Assembly: GCA_030524715.1 (NCBI GenBank)
Contig: JAUNGB010000002.1
Coordinates: forward strand, 62,001 to 126,000
Direction of reading: 5' to 3'
DNA length: 64,000 nucleotides
Source of the DNA: Eubacteriales bacterium
Lineage (GTDB): Bacteria; Bacillota; Clostridia; Lachnospirales; Lachnospiraceae
This document shows positions 24,821 to 33,921 of this stretch, piece by piece; position 1 is the stretch's first letter, and every line of letters starts with the position of its first letter. A program made the position numbers and the translations under genes. The notes under the pieces were generated by a model. The model saw nothing but the letters and a program-made list of their open reading frames with translations. It had not been told where the DNA came from and did no database searches.

Positions 24821-25825
24821 ATGGAGTATTGTAAGAAGTGCGGTCTTCCGGAAACCTATCCGGGTATTCGCATAAATGAAAAAGAAGGAACGTGTAATTT
24901 TTGTGATTTTTATGATGCACACAGAGAATTATTGGAAAATACAGAAGAAAGGGAGCGCATTTTCCGCGAACAGGTAGAGATTGCCAAAAAGAAAGCGGCG
25001 GAGACCAACGCTCCCTATGATTGTGTAGTCGGTTTCAGCGGAGGAAAGGACAGCTCTTATATCATCTACCAGATGAAGAAAACCTATGGTTTGCGTGTGC
25101 TGGCTGTGACGTTCCAGAATGGTTTTCATACGGAATACGGAAGAAATAATATCGAGAGGGTTCTGCAGCTTTTGGATGTGGACTATATGACTGTGCGTCT
25201 GAATGAAAAGGAATTGCGTAAGCTCTATACAAAATGTGTATCTGTCCTGAAGAATTTTTGTTCTGTATGCTTTCATTTCGGGCAATATTACTGCCACCAG
25301 ATTGCAGGAAAGTACGGAATACCGCTGATCGTAAACGGAAGGACCAAGGGACAGATTTATCAGACGGCTCTTGCAGAGAAAGGAATCGAGCCTTTTGAGA
25401 TTTCCCATAACCTGAGGGAGTTTGAGTATCAGATGTTCGGAAAGCTTTCTGAGAAGCTGGCAGAACGTAAGAGAGTCGATTATCTGGAAGATGTTGAGGT
25501 TACTTCCCTGTCCTACTTTGCTTATCATGATATTACAGAGGAAGAGACCATGGCATTCCTGGAAAGGGAGATCGGCTGGGTTCGTCCGGACAGTAAAATC
25601 CCTCATGCAGACTGCTGGGCGCATCCCATGGCAGAGAATTTCAGTATCGTAAAACGCGGTTATCCTGTCAGAACAGGGGAAATGGCGGTTCTTGTGCGCA
25701 AGGGCGAGCTGACAAAGGAAGAAGCCGCCCGGATTCTGGAGAACGACAGAAAACTGTTTACAGAGGTGGATCCGGAACTGGAAAAACGTTTTTATGAAAG
25801 AATTGCGGTACATGATCCCAAATAA
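24821..25825 (+). CDS. PP-loop ATPase, N-acetyl sugar amidotransferase-like
   Basis: An adenylating enzyme of the PP-loop superfamily: the pyrophosphatase motif is VGFSGGKDSSY near residue 70. A Cys pair at the N-terminus (CKKCGLPETYPGI...CNFC) forms a zinc-ribbon-like start, the arrangement seen in WbpG/PseA-type N-acetyl sugar amidotransferases that build acetamidino sugars for surface glycans. Further Cys/His (FCSVCFHFGQYYCH) could bind a second metal. Start after TTAGGAGGAAGTT. The downstream GNAT and wall-modification genes suggest a cell-surface role, but a tRNA- or cofactor-thiolation-like role cannot be excluded since the glutaminase partner is not here. Confidence 0.7.
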   Translation: MEYCKKCGLPETYPGIRINEKEGTCNFCDFYDAHRELLENTEERERIFREQVEIAKKKAAETNAPYDCVVGFSGGKDSSYIIYQMKKTYGLRVLAVTFQNGFHTEYGRNNIERVLQLLDVDYMTVRLNEKELRKLYTKCVSVLKNFCSVCFHFGQYYCHQIAGKYGIPLIVNGRTKGQIYQTALAEKGIEPFEISHNLREFEYQMFGKLSEKLAERKRVDYLEDVEVTSLSYFAYHDITEEETMAFLEREIGWVRPDSKIPHADCWAHPMAENFSIVKRGYPVRTGEMAVLVRKGELTKEEAARILENDRKLFTEVDPELEKRFYERIAVHDPK

Positions 25826-25928
25826 CAGATACATAAGCAGTACGGCAGATCTGCCGGAATGAAGTATAGCCAGAGCGTGTTTGAAAATTCAGATACGCTC
25901 CAGAAAGGACAGCCTGGAGGGTGATGGT

Positions 25929-26747
25929 ATGGATAATATTAAAATGGAAAAAGTGGAGTCGGTAAAGCAGTTTGGAGATATGGTAAAGGAATTTAAAAGA
26001 AAATATAAGCCTGTGCAGTCTAACTGCTATCTGATGCCCGGAGAAGTGGACAGTATGATACGGAACGGGTCGCTGTACTTTGGGCGATCAGAGAAAGGTC
26101 TTTACTTTCAGGTAAAAGAAACCGGGTGTTACCGTCTTTACTATTATCTGAGCAGTGATTGCCGTCCGGCCATCACAAAGCAGGACAGGTGCGTTATTCT
26201 GGATTATGTATTCAGAGGAAATGAAGAGATCGGGCTTGCAAAGGCAGGCTGCGATAAATGGGAGCAGGCAGGCTTCCGGCCCTATAAGCGCTATTTGCGG
26301 ATGGAATGCCTCCGGGGAAATTTTATTCCTCCGGAGGACCAGAGAGAAAAAGAGTCAAAATATCCGGTGGTTCCTATGACTGCCGAGGATTATCCGGCGG
26401 TCCTGGCCCTTTGGGAAGGAAGCCTGGACGGATACAGCACTCCGTTTCTGAATGAAGATGAGTTTGATGCGGAATGCAAAAACAGACGGATAGTCGGCAT
26501 GCGGCTTCCCGATGGGAGCGCCGGGGCGGTAGCAGTGTCCATACAAAAGGGTCGGACTTGCTTTTTACAGCATCTGGTAGTAAGCCCCAAATTTCGGGGA
26601 CTGGGGATGGGCAGGACTCTTCACAGCGCTGTAGTAGAGGTTGCTTTTGGCAAGGAAAATACGGATAAGGTGAATTTTTGGGTTGATGAAAAAATCAAAG
26701 GGCTATTGACATTTATAAGAGATCAGGGTTTGTATGCGACGGCCTGA
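25929..26747 (+). CDS. GNAT-family N-acetyltransferase
   Basis: The C-terminal half carries the acetyl-CoA binding motif LVVSPKFRGLGMGRTLHSAV (V-x-x-x-x-R-G-x-G-x-G/R) and the preceding strand FLQHLVV. The N-terminal half (about 130 aa) is a second, degenerate GNAT-like or recognition domain with no clear motif. Start taken at MDNIKMEK behind GGAGGGTGATGGT; the earlier in-frame ATG lacks a ribosome site. Substrate unknown; location after the PP-loop gene suggests a shared glycan or small-molecule pathway. Confidence 0.75.
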   Translation: MDNIKMEKVESVKQFGDMVKEFKRKYKPVQSNCYLMPGEVDSMIRNGSLYFGRSEKGLYFQVKETGCYRLYYYLSSDCRPAITKQDRCVILDYVFRGNEEIGLAKAGCDKWEQAGFRPYKRYLRMECLRGNFIPPEDQREKESKYPVVPMTAEDYPAVLALWEGSLDGYSTPFLNEDEFDAECKNRRIVGMRLPDGSAGAVAVSIQKGRTCFLQHLVVSPKFRGLGMGRTLHSAVVEVAFGKENTDKVNFWVDEKIKGLLTFIRDQGLYATA

Positions 26748-26840
26748 TCTCCCGGCAGTTTATTTTGAACGCAGATAGGCATTCCCCTGCTTCAAGTGCG
26801 CAGAGCATTAAGCGGCGGGTATAGAAAAATAAAAAAACTC

Positions 26841-26869
26841 TTCATTTATTCTGCGGTTTGTATTATAAT
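26841..26869 (+). promoter_or_regulatory. Promoter of the MBOAT/SGNH pair
   Basis: TTCATT (26841-26846), 17-nt spacer, TATAAT (26864-26869), 44 nt before the chosen MBOAT start. The TGAACGCAGAT 11-mer lies upstream at 26766-26776. Confidence 0.6.
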
Positions 26870-26913
26870 GAATGCTGCCGTATGAAAAACGAAGAAAGGT
26901 AAGGGGAAATTCA

Positions 26914-28503
26914 ATGACAGTTAATTCATTGGCATTTTTAATGTGCTTTGCGGTATCTGTTGTTATATATTATCTGATTCCTCAAAAGTACCGCTGGATG
27001 GGGCTGTTGGCTGCCAGTCTTTTATTTTATCACTGGATGGGTGTAGACAATTTTGTTTATATCCTTGCCACAACAGCGACATTGGTAATTTCTACTTTGA
27101 GGATGGCAAAGATTGATGAAGAAACGGCGGAGGAACTGAAAAATAACAAGAGTACGCTGTCCCGGCAGGAAAAGAAAGAACTGAAGGCCCGGGGAAAGGC
27201 CAGAAAGAAAAAATGGCTGATCGGAGGCGTACTGGTAACAAACCTGGGTATCCTCCTGGTATTAAAATATGGAAACTTTTTTATTGATAATGTGAATGTG
27301 GTTCTGCAGCAGCTTGGAATACAAAGTGTGAACCGCCTGGGAGTAGTGGCTCCTCTGGGGCTTTCCTATTATACGCTGCAGGCGATCGGCTATGCGCTGG
27401 AGGTCTATAAGGGGAAGGTAGAACCAGAGAAGAATCCCTTTAAGGTCCTTCTTTTTGTTACGTATTATCCTCAGTTGACCCAGGGCCCCATTGGAAGATA
27501 TCCGGATCTGGCGCCGCAGCTTTTTGAAGGGCATAAATTCAGCTACCACAATCTTTCCTATGGCTGCCAGAGGATTTTGTGGGGGCTTTTTAAGAAGGCT
27601 GTTATCGCGGATCATCTGAAGCCTCTTGTAACGGCTATTTTTGACAGCTATGGAACAGCAAGCGGATTTACGCTGTTTCTTGGCTGTATTTATATGACCC
27701 TGCAGGTGTATGCGGATTTTTCCGGATATTCGGATATCGTGCTTGGAATGTCACAGATTTACGGTATTCATATGATGGAGAATTTTGACAGGCCGTTTTG
27801 CTCCAAATCCCTTTCGGAATACTGGAGAAGATGGCATATTTCCCTGAGCTCCTGGTTCCGTGATTACGTCTTCTATCCGGCGTCTATTTCCCACACCGCC
27901 ATGAATTTCGGCAAGCTTGGGAAAAAAATATTTTCCGCACGTATCCGCAAGCTGTTTCCGGTGGTTTACGCATTGTCCATTGTCTGGTTCTGCACCGGAT
28001 TCTGGCATGACGCAAGCTGGAGGTATATTTTGTGGGGCGTCAGCAACGGCGTAGTCATTATTTCTGCGATCATTCTGGAACCGCAGTTCAAATGGATAAA
28101 GGAGAAACTGCATATTCAGGAAGAGTCCTGGTGGTGGAAAGCATTCTGCACGGCCAGAACCTTTCTTTTGATCGCGCTGTTAAAGGTTTTCCCGGCAGGA
28201 GGAAGCACGGCAGAATCCCTGGCGATCATAAAACGTGTATTCTGCAGCTTTAATCCTGTTTTTTCCAGAGAAACCATGGCGCCGGGAATGCAGATCTATG
28301 AGCTGGTATACATTGCGTTCGGACTTCTTTTATTCCTGATCGTCAGCCAGATACAGGCGCGGCACACAAGCGCGAGGGATTATCTGGCAAAGAAGCCGTT
28401 TGTGGTACGCTGGTGCGTATACTTTATTCTGATCGCCGGAATTTTGGGGCTGGGAGTATTCGATTCCAATATGGTAGGAGGGTTTGAATATGCGCAGTTT
28501 TAA
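26914..28503 (+). CDS. MBOAT-family O-acyltransferase (DltB/AlgI-like)
   Basis: A multispanning membrane acyltransferase that passes acyl groups across the membrane onto surface polymers. About ten to twelve hydrophobic helices are visible. Family signatures: FSGYSDIVLGMSQIYGI, the SLSEYWRRWHISLSSWFRDYVFYP box and the catalytic His in GFWHDASWRYILWG. Start taken at MTVNSLAFL after AAGGGGAAATTCA. The stop overlaps the SGNH gene by 14 nt. DltA and DltC are absent here, so D-alanylation is not indicated; O-acetylation of a wall polymer is more likely, as with PatA/AlgI-type systems. Confidence 0.9.
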   Translation: MTVNSLAFLMCFAVSVVIYYLIPQKYRWMGLLAASLLFYHWMGVDNFVYILATTATLVISTLRMAKIDEETAEELKNNKSTLSRQEKKELKARGKARKKKWLIGGVLVTNLGILLVLKYGNFFIDNVNVVLQQLGIQSVNRLGVVAPLGLSYYTLQAIGYALEVYKGKVEPEKNPFKVLLFVTYYPQLTQGPIGRYPDLAPQLFEGHKFSYHNLSYGCQRILWGLFKKAVIADHLKPLVTAIFDSYGTASGFTLFLGCIYMTLQVYADFSGYSDIVLGMSQIYGIHMMENFDRPFCSKSLSEYWRRWHISLSSWFRDYVFYPASISHTAMNFGKLGKKIFSARIRKLFPVVYALSIVWFCTGFWHDASWRYILWGVSNGVVIISAIILEPQFKWIKEKLHIQEESWWWKAFCTARTFLLIALLKVFPAGGSTAESLAIIKRVFCSFNPVFSRETMAPGMQIYELVYIAFGLLLFLIVSQIQARHTSARDYLAKKPFVVRWCVYFILIAGILGLGVFDSNMVGGFEYAQF

Positions 28504-29479
28504 GAAAATCCTCGTGAGAATAGTGATTCTGGCAGCATTTCTGATAGTGTTTGACAAGGCGGTAAGATTTGTTTACCAGTCGCCCGGGGAAAATATCATT
28601 TATACGAAAAATGACCTGAAAGAAAGTAAAGGCGAGGTTGAAACGCTGATACTTGGAACCTCTCTGGCTCATTGGGGAGTGAACGGAGGCGTTTTAGGAG
28701 AACTTCTGGACAGCACGACATTTAATCTTGCCACATCTGCACAGCCTTTAGAGGGAAGCTATTATTTCCTGAGACAGCAGCTTAAGGATAATCCTCTGGA
28801 GCGTGTATTTTTAGGAGTCCATGCGACCTCGCTGATCAATAATTATGATGAGAATACAGCGTTAAAAGAGGGGATTTTTGACAGGCTTTCCTCACCGCTC
28901 CTGAAAGCGGAATATCTGCTCCGCACTGCTGACACCAAGGAATATGAGCAATATCTGTTTTATGCGGCCAGGGTGGAAAATGTGATGACCTGGGAAAAAG
29001 CAAAGAGGTACGTGAAATATAAGCTGTCAGATGATTTTCGGAATAATATTCCTCCCGAAGGGCAGAAGATGAAGTATATGGGGATGGGCGATGAAAATAC
29101 GCAGGCTGTATACGACGGCTCTTTTGATGATGAATCGCTGGGAGACGATGCAATCTGGGCGCGGGAAAAGGTTTACGAAACAAATGAGATCTATTTACAG
29201 AAAATCGCGGATCTGTGCAGCGAGAACGGTGTGGAACTGAATCTGTTTGTGACGCCCATGACCTGGGAGTTTACCAGATTAATGGGCGATCTGGACGATA
29301 TGCATGAGTATCTGGAAGAGTTTGCCGAAAAAAACAACGCAAATCTTTTTGATGCAAACCAATATGAGGGGATTTACGAGATATTTACGGACGACTGTTA
29401 TCAGGACAAAAAGCATTTTAATGCAAAGGGCGCTGAGAAATTCTCGGAATTATTGGCGAAATGGTATCAGGAGCAATAA
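28490..29479 (+). CDS. Membrane-anchored SGNH/DltD-like acylation partner
   Basis: One N-terminal hydrophobic anchor (VRIVILAAFLIVFDKAV) and an extracytoplasmic domain. The serine block reads LILGTSLAHWGVNG, resembling the GDSL-like GxSxxxxG of DltD/AlgJ/AlgX-type SGNH hydrolases, and the C-terminal block DKKHFNAKGAEKFSELLA supplies the His in the DxxH position. Pairs of MBOAT plus SGNH protein act together to O-acylate cell-wall polymers. The start is the ATG 8 nt after AGGAGG, inside the MBOAT gene; an in-frame TTG is too near the ribosome site. Confidence 0.8.
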   Translation: MRSFKKILVRIVILAAFLIVFDKAVRFVYQSPGENIIYTKNDLKESKGEVETLILGTSLAHWGVNGGVLGELLDSTTFNLATSAQPLEGSYYFLRQQLKDNPLERVFLGVHATSLINNYDENTALKEGIFDRLSSPLLKAEYLLRTADTKEYEQYLFYAARVENVMTWEKAKRYVKYKLSDDFRNNIPPEGQKMKYMGMGDENTQAVYDGSFDDESLGDDAIWAREKVYETNEIYLQKIADLCSENGVELNLFVTPMTWEFTRLMGDLDDMHEYLEEFAEKNNANLFDANQYEGIYEIFTDDCYQDKKHFNAKGAEKFSELLAKWYQEQ

Positions 29480-29486
29480 TCGGTTA

Positions 29487-29515
29487 TTGACAAAATGCGG
29501 GAATAGGTCTATTTT
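29487..29515 (+). promoter_or_regulatory. Candidate promoter of the YfhO gene
   Basis: Consensus TTGACA (29487-29492) with a weak TATTTT at 17-nt spacing (29510-29515); a better TATAAT at 29517-29522 has a 24-nt spacing. Confidence 0.4.
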
Positions 29516-29556
29516 TTATAATGACTGTTTTTTATTTGAGTTTGGAGGATACGGAA

Positions 29557-32433
29557 ATGCAATTCCTAAATAAAACAGAGGAGGCCGGGAAGAAAATACA
29601 GGAAATGTGGAAAAACACCAGGTATCCCAAAAAGGCATATTGGATTTCCTTTACGCTGCTCTTTTTTATGATGTTTGCGGCAATCTGGGCGGGTTTTGCG
29701 GTATTGGGTAAATCCTTTATCTTTTCGGGAAGAATGGCGGACGGATTGACACAGCATTATGTGTCACTGGCTTATTATGGTAAATATCTCAGGGAAATTT
29801 TAACTAATTTATTTGTCAGGCATACTTTGGAAGTTCCGATGTGGGATATTCACATTGGATATGGAAGTGATATCCTGACGACTCTTCATTATTATACGAT
29901 CGGAGATCCTTTGAGTCTGCTTTCAGTTTTGGTCCCTGTGAGGTATACGGAATATCTGTATGATTTTTTGATAGTAGTACGGATGTATCTGGCAGGAGTA
30001 ACCTTTTCCCTGTATTGTTTTTATCATAAGAACGGGCGGTTTCCCACACTGCTGGGTGCGCTTTTATATACGTTTGCCCAATGGATGATGGTAACAGGAT
30101 TCCGGCATCCGTTCTTTATAAATCCATGTATTTATTATCCTCTGCTTATCATGGGGATTGATAAGGTGTTCAAAAAAGAAAAGCCCTATTTGTTGATTCT
30201 GACGATTGCAGTTTCTGCAATGTCCAGTTTCTATTATTTCTATATGCTTGGAATTTTTATGGTGATTTATGCAGTATATCGGTATTTCATGATCTTTGGA
30301 AAGATCAGGTTCGGAGAACTGTTTGGATGGATCGGCAGATTTGCAGCATACTGTGTAATAGGAGTTTTAATATCGGCAATTATCTTTTTGCCTTCTGTCA
30401 TGGCGCTTTTTGGTACGGACAGGGTAAATGCTGATAATTATATTCAGGACGCATATAAAACGAAATATTATCATATGCTGCTCCCGGCGCTGATCGGAAA
30501 ATTTCCGGCTCACTATACAGTGATCGGAATTTCAGCAATGGGGGCGTTGGGGCTGTTTCTTCTGTTTACTGCAAGAAAAAGAAACAGAGAGCTGAAACTG
30601 GGCTTTCTTATGTGCATTGTTTTTTTACTGTTTCCGTTTGCTGCCCATGTGTTTAACGGCTTTTCCTATGCGACAAACCGTTGGGTATGGGCAATGGTAA
30701 TGCTGGTCTGCTATATTTTTGTAAAGATGTATCCCGAGCTTTTTGGTTTAAGCCGCAGACGGAGGATTGTCATCCTGGCATCGATGATCCTGTTTGCTGT
30801 TTATATTTGTGCTGATACTTATGCTGACTATAACTGGAATATTGCCTCAGTGTGTATCCTTCTGGGTATAACGGCAGTCCTGTTTGTTGGTTACGGATAT
30901 TTTATCAGGCACCGTGCATCGGTAAGTCTGATTCTGCTGGCAGGAATTATGGGGGGAACTTATTTAAATATCTATTTTTGTTTTACAGATTCGGGGAACA
31001 GTGATTCAGGAGTATGGAAATTTGCTGACGCGGGAACGGCCTATGAAAAAAATACCGGCCCCGTTACAGAAGCGCTTAGTGAACTGCCTGATATTTTGGA
31101 CTATCGTTATGAGCAGGGAGGCGCCGGGATCACACAGAATTCCACTATGCTTACGGGATTAAACGGCGGTCAGTTTTTCTTTTCACTGGCCAATGGGAAT
31201 ATAAGTAAATTTTTTGATGAAATGTATTCAAATAAGTCTTTGGAGCAGAATTATCAGGATCTTAATGGCAGGACATTTCTTATGAAGCTCTTTTCTATGA
31301 AGTATTTTGTCGGAAGCGAGCAGTATGTTCCCTTTGGGTATGAAAAAATTGATGAAGTGGATGTTAGCGGTGATGAGTATATTGCCGGACAGGAGGATGA
31401 TGCTGGAGAGGCGGACGAGGCGCTTCAGGAGAATAATACGAAAAGGATTGTGGGGATTTACGAAGATACGGAGGCATTACCCCTGGCGTATACTTATGAC
31501 TCCTACATTCCAAGAGAAGATTATGAAGAAATGAGTGTAATGGAAAAGCAGCAGGCCATGCTTCAGGGAGTTGTTCTGGAAGAAAGCAGTCTGCCTGTCT
31601 GCGAGGCGGAGGATACTTCCGTTGAGGTGCCTTATACGATTACTGATTTGGAGGATTGCGAACTGTTTGAAAACAGGATCAAGGCCAAAAAAGCAGGCGG
31701 AAGCTGTGTCCTTGAATTTCAGGGAGTGCCTGAAAGTGAACTGTATGTTGCGTTTGATAATCTGCAGTATCTTGAGGTGAACCGCCGTCACAAATATTCT
31801 GACGAAGAGTGGAAATCGCTTCCTTTCCAGACAAGAAGAGCAATCAGTATTAAAGATGAAAAAATAGAAACGGATATTGATATTGATATGCAGATCTGCA
31901 TAGGGGAAGTGGAAATAGAAAGAACACTGCAAATGTGTACTGACAAGAATAATTTTTATAATGGCCGTCACAATTTTATGAATCATATGGGATATTACGA
32001 TACTCCTGTAACACGGGTGAAACTGACTTTTAACCAAAAGGGAAGCTATCGTTATGATGATTTAAGCGTGTATTTTCAGCCGCTTGATAAGCTCAGCGAA
32101 TATACCTCCCAAAGGCAGACGGATGAGGTGAAGGCACTGCAAACAGGAACCAATAGTGTAACTGCTTCTGTAACCCTTGAAGAACCAAAGGCTGTGGTTT
32201 TTTCTCTGCCCTATAGTGATGGATGGAAAGTACAGGTAGATGGAGAGGATGCAGAGCTTAAGAAAGCGAATACCATGTTTATGGCGGTAGAGCTTTCAAA
32301 GGGGACTCATAAGGTTGAACTCATATATGAAACGCCGTATCTGCGTTTAGGTATGTACCTGAGTTTTGGAGGAATCCTGGTATTCATTGGACTCTTGTTT
32401 ATAAACGGAAAGAAAAAGGAGAAACAGGTATGA
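29557..32433 (+). CDS. YfhO-family polytopic membrane glycosyltransferase
   Basis: A large integral membrane protein (about 959 aa) of the YfhO family (PF09586), GT-C-like. About 12-13 hydrophobic helices occupy residues 25-460, followed by an extracytoplasmic domain with Glu/Asp-rich insert and a last helix (LGMYLSFGGILVFIGLLF). In Bacillus and Listeria, YfhO-type proteins transfer sugars from undecaprenyl-phosphate carriers to lipoteichoic acid outside the cell, using a CsbB-like GT2 to load the carrier and a GtrA-type flippase. Exactly those two genes follow, the first overlapping by 4 nt. Start chosen at MQFLNKTEE after TTGGAGGATACGGAA; codon use is AT-richer than nearby metabolic genes. 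Confidence 0.85.
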   Translation: MQFLNKTEEAGKKIQEMWKNTRYPKKAYWISFTLLFFMMFAAIWAGFAVLGKSFIFSGRMADGLTQHYVSLAYYGKYLREILTNLFVRHTLEVPMWDIHIGYGSDILTTLHYYTIGDPLSLLSVLVPVRYTEYLYDFLIVVRMYLAGVTFSLYCFYHKNGRFPTLLGALLYTFAQWMMVTGFRHPFFINPCIYYPLLIMGIDKVFKKEKPYLLILTIAVSAMSSFYYFYMLGIFMVIYAVYRYFMIFGKIRFGELFGWIGRFAAYCVIGVLISAIIFLPSVMALFGTDRVNADNYIQDAYKTKYYHMLLPALIGKFPAHYTVIGISAMGALGLFLLFTARKRNRELKLGFLMCIVFLLFPFAAHVFNGFSYATNRWVWAMVMLVCYIFVKMYPELFGLSRRRRIVILASMILFAVYICADTYADYNWNIASVCILLGITAVLFVGYGYFIRHRASVSLILLAGIMGGTYLNIYFCFTDSGNSDSGVWKFADAGTAYEKNTGPVTEALSELPDILDYRYEQGGAGITQNSTMLTGLNGGQFFFSLANGNISKFFDEMYSNKSLEQNYQDLNGRTFLMKLFSMKYFVGSEQYVPFGYEKIDEVDVSGDEYIAGQEDDAGEADEALQENNTKRIVGIYEDTEALPLAYTYDSYIPREDYEEMSVMEKQQAMLQGVVLEESSLPVCEAEDTSVEVPYTITDLEDCELFENRIKAKKAGGSCVLEFQGVPESELYVAFDNLQYLEVNRRHKYSDEEWKSLPFQTRRAISIKDEKIETDIDIDMQICIGEVEIERTLQMCTDKNNFYNGRHNFMNHMGYYDTPVTRVKLTFNQKGSYRYDDLSVYFQPLDKLSEYTSQRQTDEVKALQTGTNSVTASVTLEEPKAVVFSLPYSDGWKVQVDGEDAELKKANTMFMAVELSKGTHKVELIYETPYLRLGMYLSFGGILVFIGLLFINGKKKEKQV

Positions 32434-33389
32434 GTGTGTTATCGGTAGTTTTGCCAGCTTACAATGAAGAACTGATAGTGGCAAAAACCTGCCGCGTATT
32501 GAACGAGGTATTAAGTGAAGCAGGGATTGATTACGAACTGGTTCTGGTAGATGATGGTTCCCGGGATAAGACCTGGGAGGAAATTACCAGAGCCGGACGG
32601 AAGGATCACCGTATTCTCGGAGTGCACTTTTCCCGGAATTTTGGGAAAGAAGCTGCGGTATTTGCAGGACTTGCACAGGCAACAGGAGATGTAGTGGCAG
32701 TTATGGACTGTGACCTTCAGCATCCGCCTCAGACGCTGATTGAGATGTACCGTCTCTGGAAAGATGGCTATGAGGTTATCGAGGGCGTTAAGAAAAGCAG
32801 AGGAAAAGAGAGCTTCCTTCACAAGAAAAGCGCCGGCTTCTTTTATGGTATCATGACAAAGGCAACGAAGGTGGATATGCAGAATGCTTCTGATTTTAAG
32901 ATGATGGACCGTAAGGCCGTGGATAGTATTCTGGCGATGCCGGAGCGGAATATGTTTTTCCGGGCAACCTCATCGTGGGTAGGATACCGGACCGCATATG
33001 TTGAGTTTGAGGTGCAGGAGCGCGAGGCAGGGGAATCCAAATGGTCAACCTGGTCATTGATCAAGTACGCGTTTACCAATATCGTGGCATTCACCACGCT
33101 GCCCCTGCAGTTTGTGACCATCGCAGGTACGATCTGCTTCATCTGTTCTATGATATTGGTGATCTATTCTCTGGTCCAGTACTTCCTGGGGCATACAGTT
33201 GCGGGCTATACAACGACGCTGATCGTCCTTCTGCTGATCGGAAGTGCTGTTATGATGAGCCTTGGTGTCATAGGGTATTATATTGCGAGGATTTACGAGG
33301 AAGTGAAACGCCGTCCAAGATATATTATATCAAAAATCATTCGGGGAAGCAAAGATATTTCCGATGAAGTAAATCCCGATATTAAATAG
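32430..33389 (+). CDS. GT2 polyprenyl-phosphate glycosyltransferase (CsbB/GtrB-like)
   Basis: Loads a sugar on undecaprenyl phosphate at the inner face of the membrane. The GT-A domain shows VVLPAYNEE, LVLVDDGSRDKT, the DxD-like MDCDLQHPP and the QREAGESKWS-type motif (EREAGESKWSTWSL). Two C-terminal membrane helices (residues about 228-290) match the CsbB/GtrB/DPM1-like class. The start overlaps the stop of the YfhO gene. With YfhO and GtrA it forms a three-component extracytoplasmic glycosylation system; the sugar cannot be read from the sequence. Confidence 0.93.
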   Translation: MSVLSVVLPAYNEELIVAKTCRVLNEVLSEAGIDYELVLVDDGSRDKTWEEITRAGRKDHRILGVHFSRNFGKEAAVFAGLAQATGDVVAVMDCDLQHPPQTLIEMYRLWKDGYEVIEGVKKSRGKESFLHKKSAGFFYGIMTKATKVDMQNASDFKMMDRKAVDSILAMPERNMFFRATSSWVGYRTAYVEFEVQEREAGESKWSTWSLIKYAFTNIVAFTTLPLQFVTIAGTICFICSMILVIYSLVQYFLGHTVAGYTTTLIVLLLIGSAVMMSLGVIGYYIARIYEEVKRRPRYIISKIIRGSKDISDEVNPDIK

Positions 33390-33403
33390 CAGGAGGTTTT
33401 TGG

Positions 33404-33823
33404 ATGGATTCCATAAAAAATCTGATAAAGAAGCTTTACGGCAGTTCTATGGTGCGCTATGTGTTCTTCGGCGGTTGTACCACCATGGTAAATCTGGTAA
33501 GCTTTTATATTCTGCGCAGGCTTTCCGTGCAGCTTACAGCAGCGAATGTAATTTCCATTGTGCTGGCAATTCTGTTTGCCTATGTGGTGAATTCCCTGTT
33601 TGTTTTTCAGGATCATTGCGAAACATTAAAGGATCATATCCGGCCTTTCTGTAAGTTTATCAGCGCCCGGTTGGTGACAATGGTCATAGAGGTAGGGGGC
33701 GTGTGGCTTCTGGTAGAAGTGCTGCATATGAATGACATGATCGGAAAATTCCTTACACAGTTTATTGTATTGATTTTAAATTATGTTTTTAGCAAATGTT
33801 TTGTGTTTACGACCGGAAAATAA
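33404..33823 (+). CDS. GtrA-family membrane protein
   Basis: A 139-aa protein with four hydrophobic helices and the GtrA pattern VRYVFFGGCTTMVNLVSFY ... FAYVVNSLFVF ... LNYVFSKCFVF. GtrA/GtcA proteins are thought to flip polyprenyl-phosphate sugars to the outer face. It completes the YfhO-GT2-GtrA triad. Ribosome site AGGAGG is 7 nt before the ATG. Confidence 0.92.
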   Translation: MDSIKNLIKKLYGSSMVRYVFFGGCTTMVNLVSFYILRRLSVQLTAANVISIVLAILFAYVVNSLFVFQDHCETLKDHIRPFCKFISARLVTMVIEVGGVWLLVEVLHMNDMIGKFLTQFIVLILNYVFSKCFVFTTGK

Positions 33824-33834
33824 GAAACAGGGCA

Positions 33835-33863
33835 TTTAATATTTCTGCTTTTTTTGCTATAAT
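33835..33863 (+). promoter_or_regulatory. Promoter of the beta-helix gene
   Basis: TTTAAT (33835-33840), 17-nt spacer, TATAAT (33858-33863), 58 nt before the start codon. Confidence 0.65.
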
Positions 33864-33921
33864 TAGTAGATAGAAAAGAAATCGTTTATGACAATGATGA
33901 CAGGTCAGGGAGGGGAAAAGA

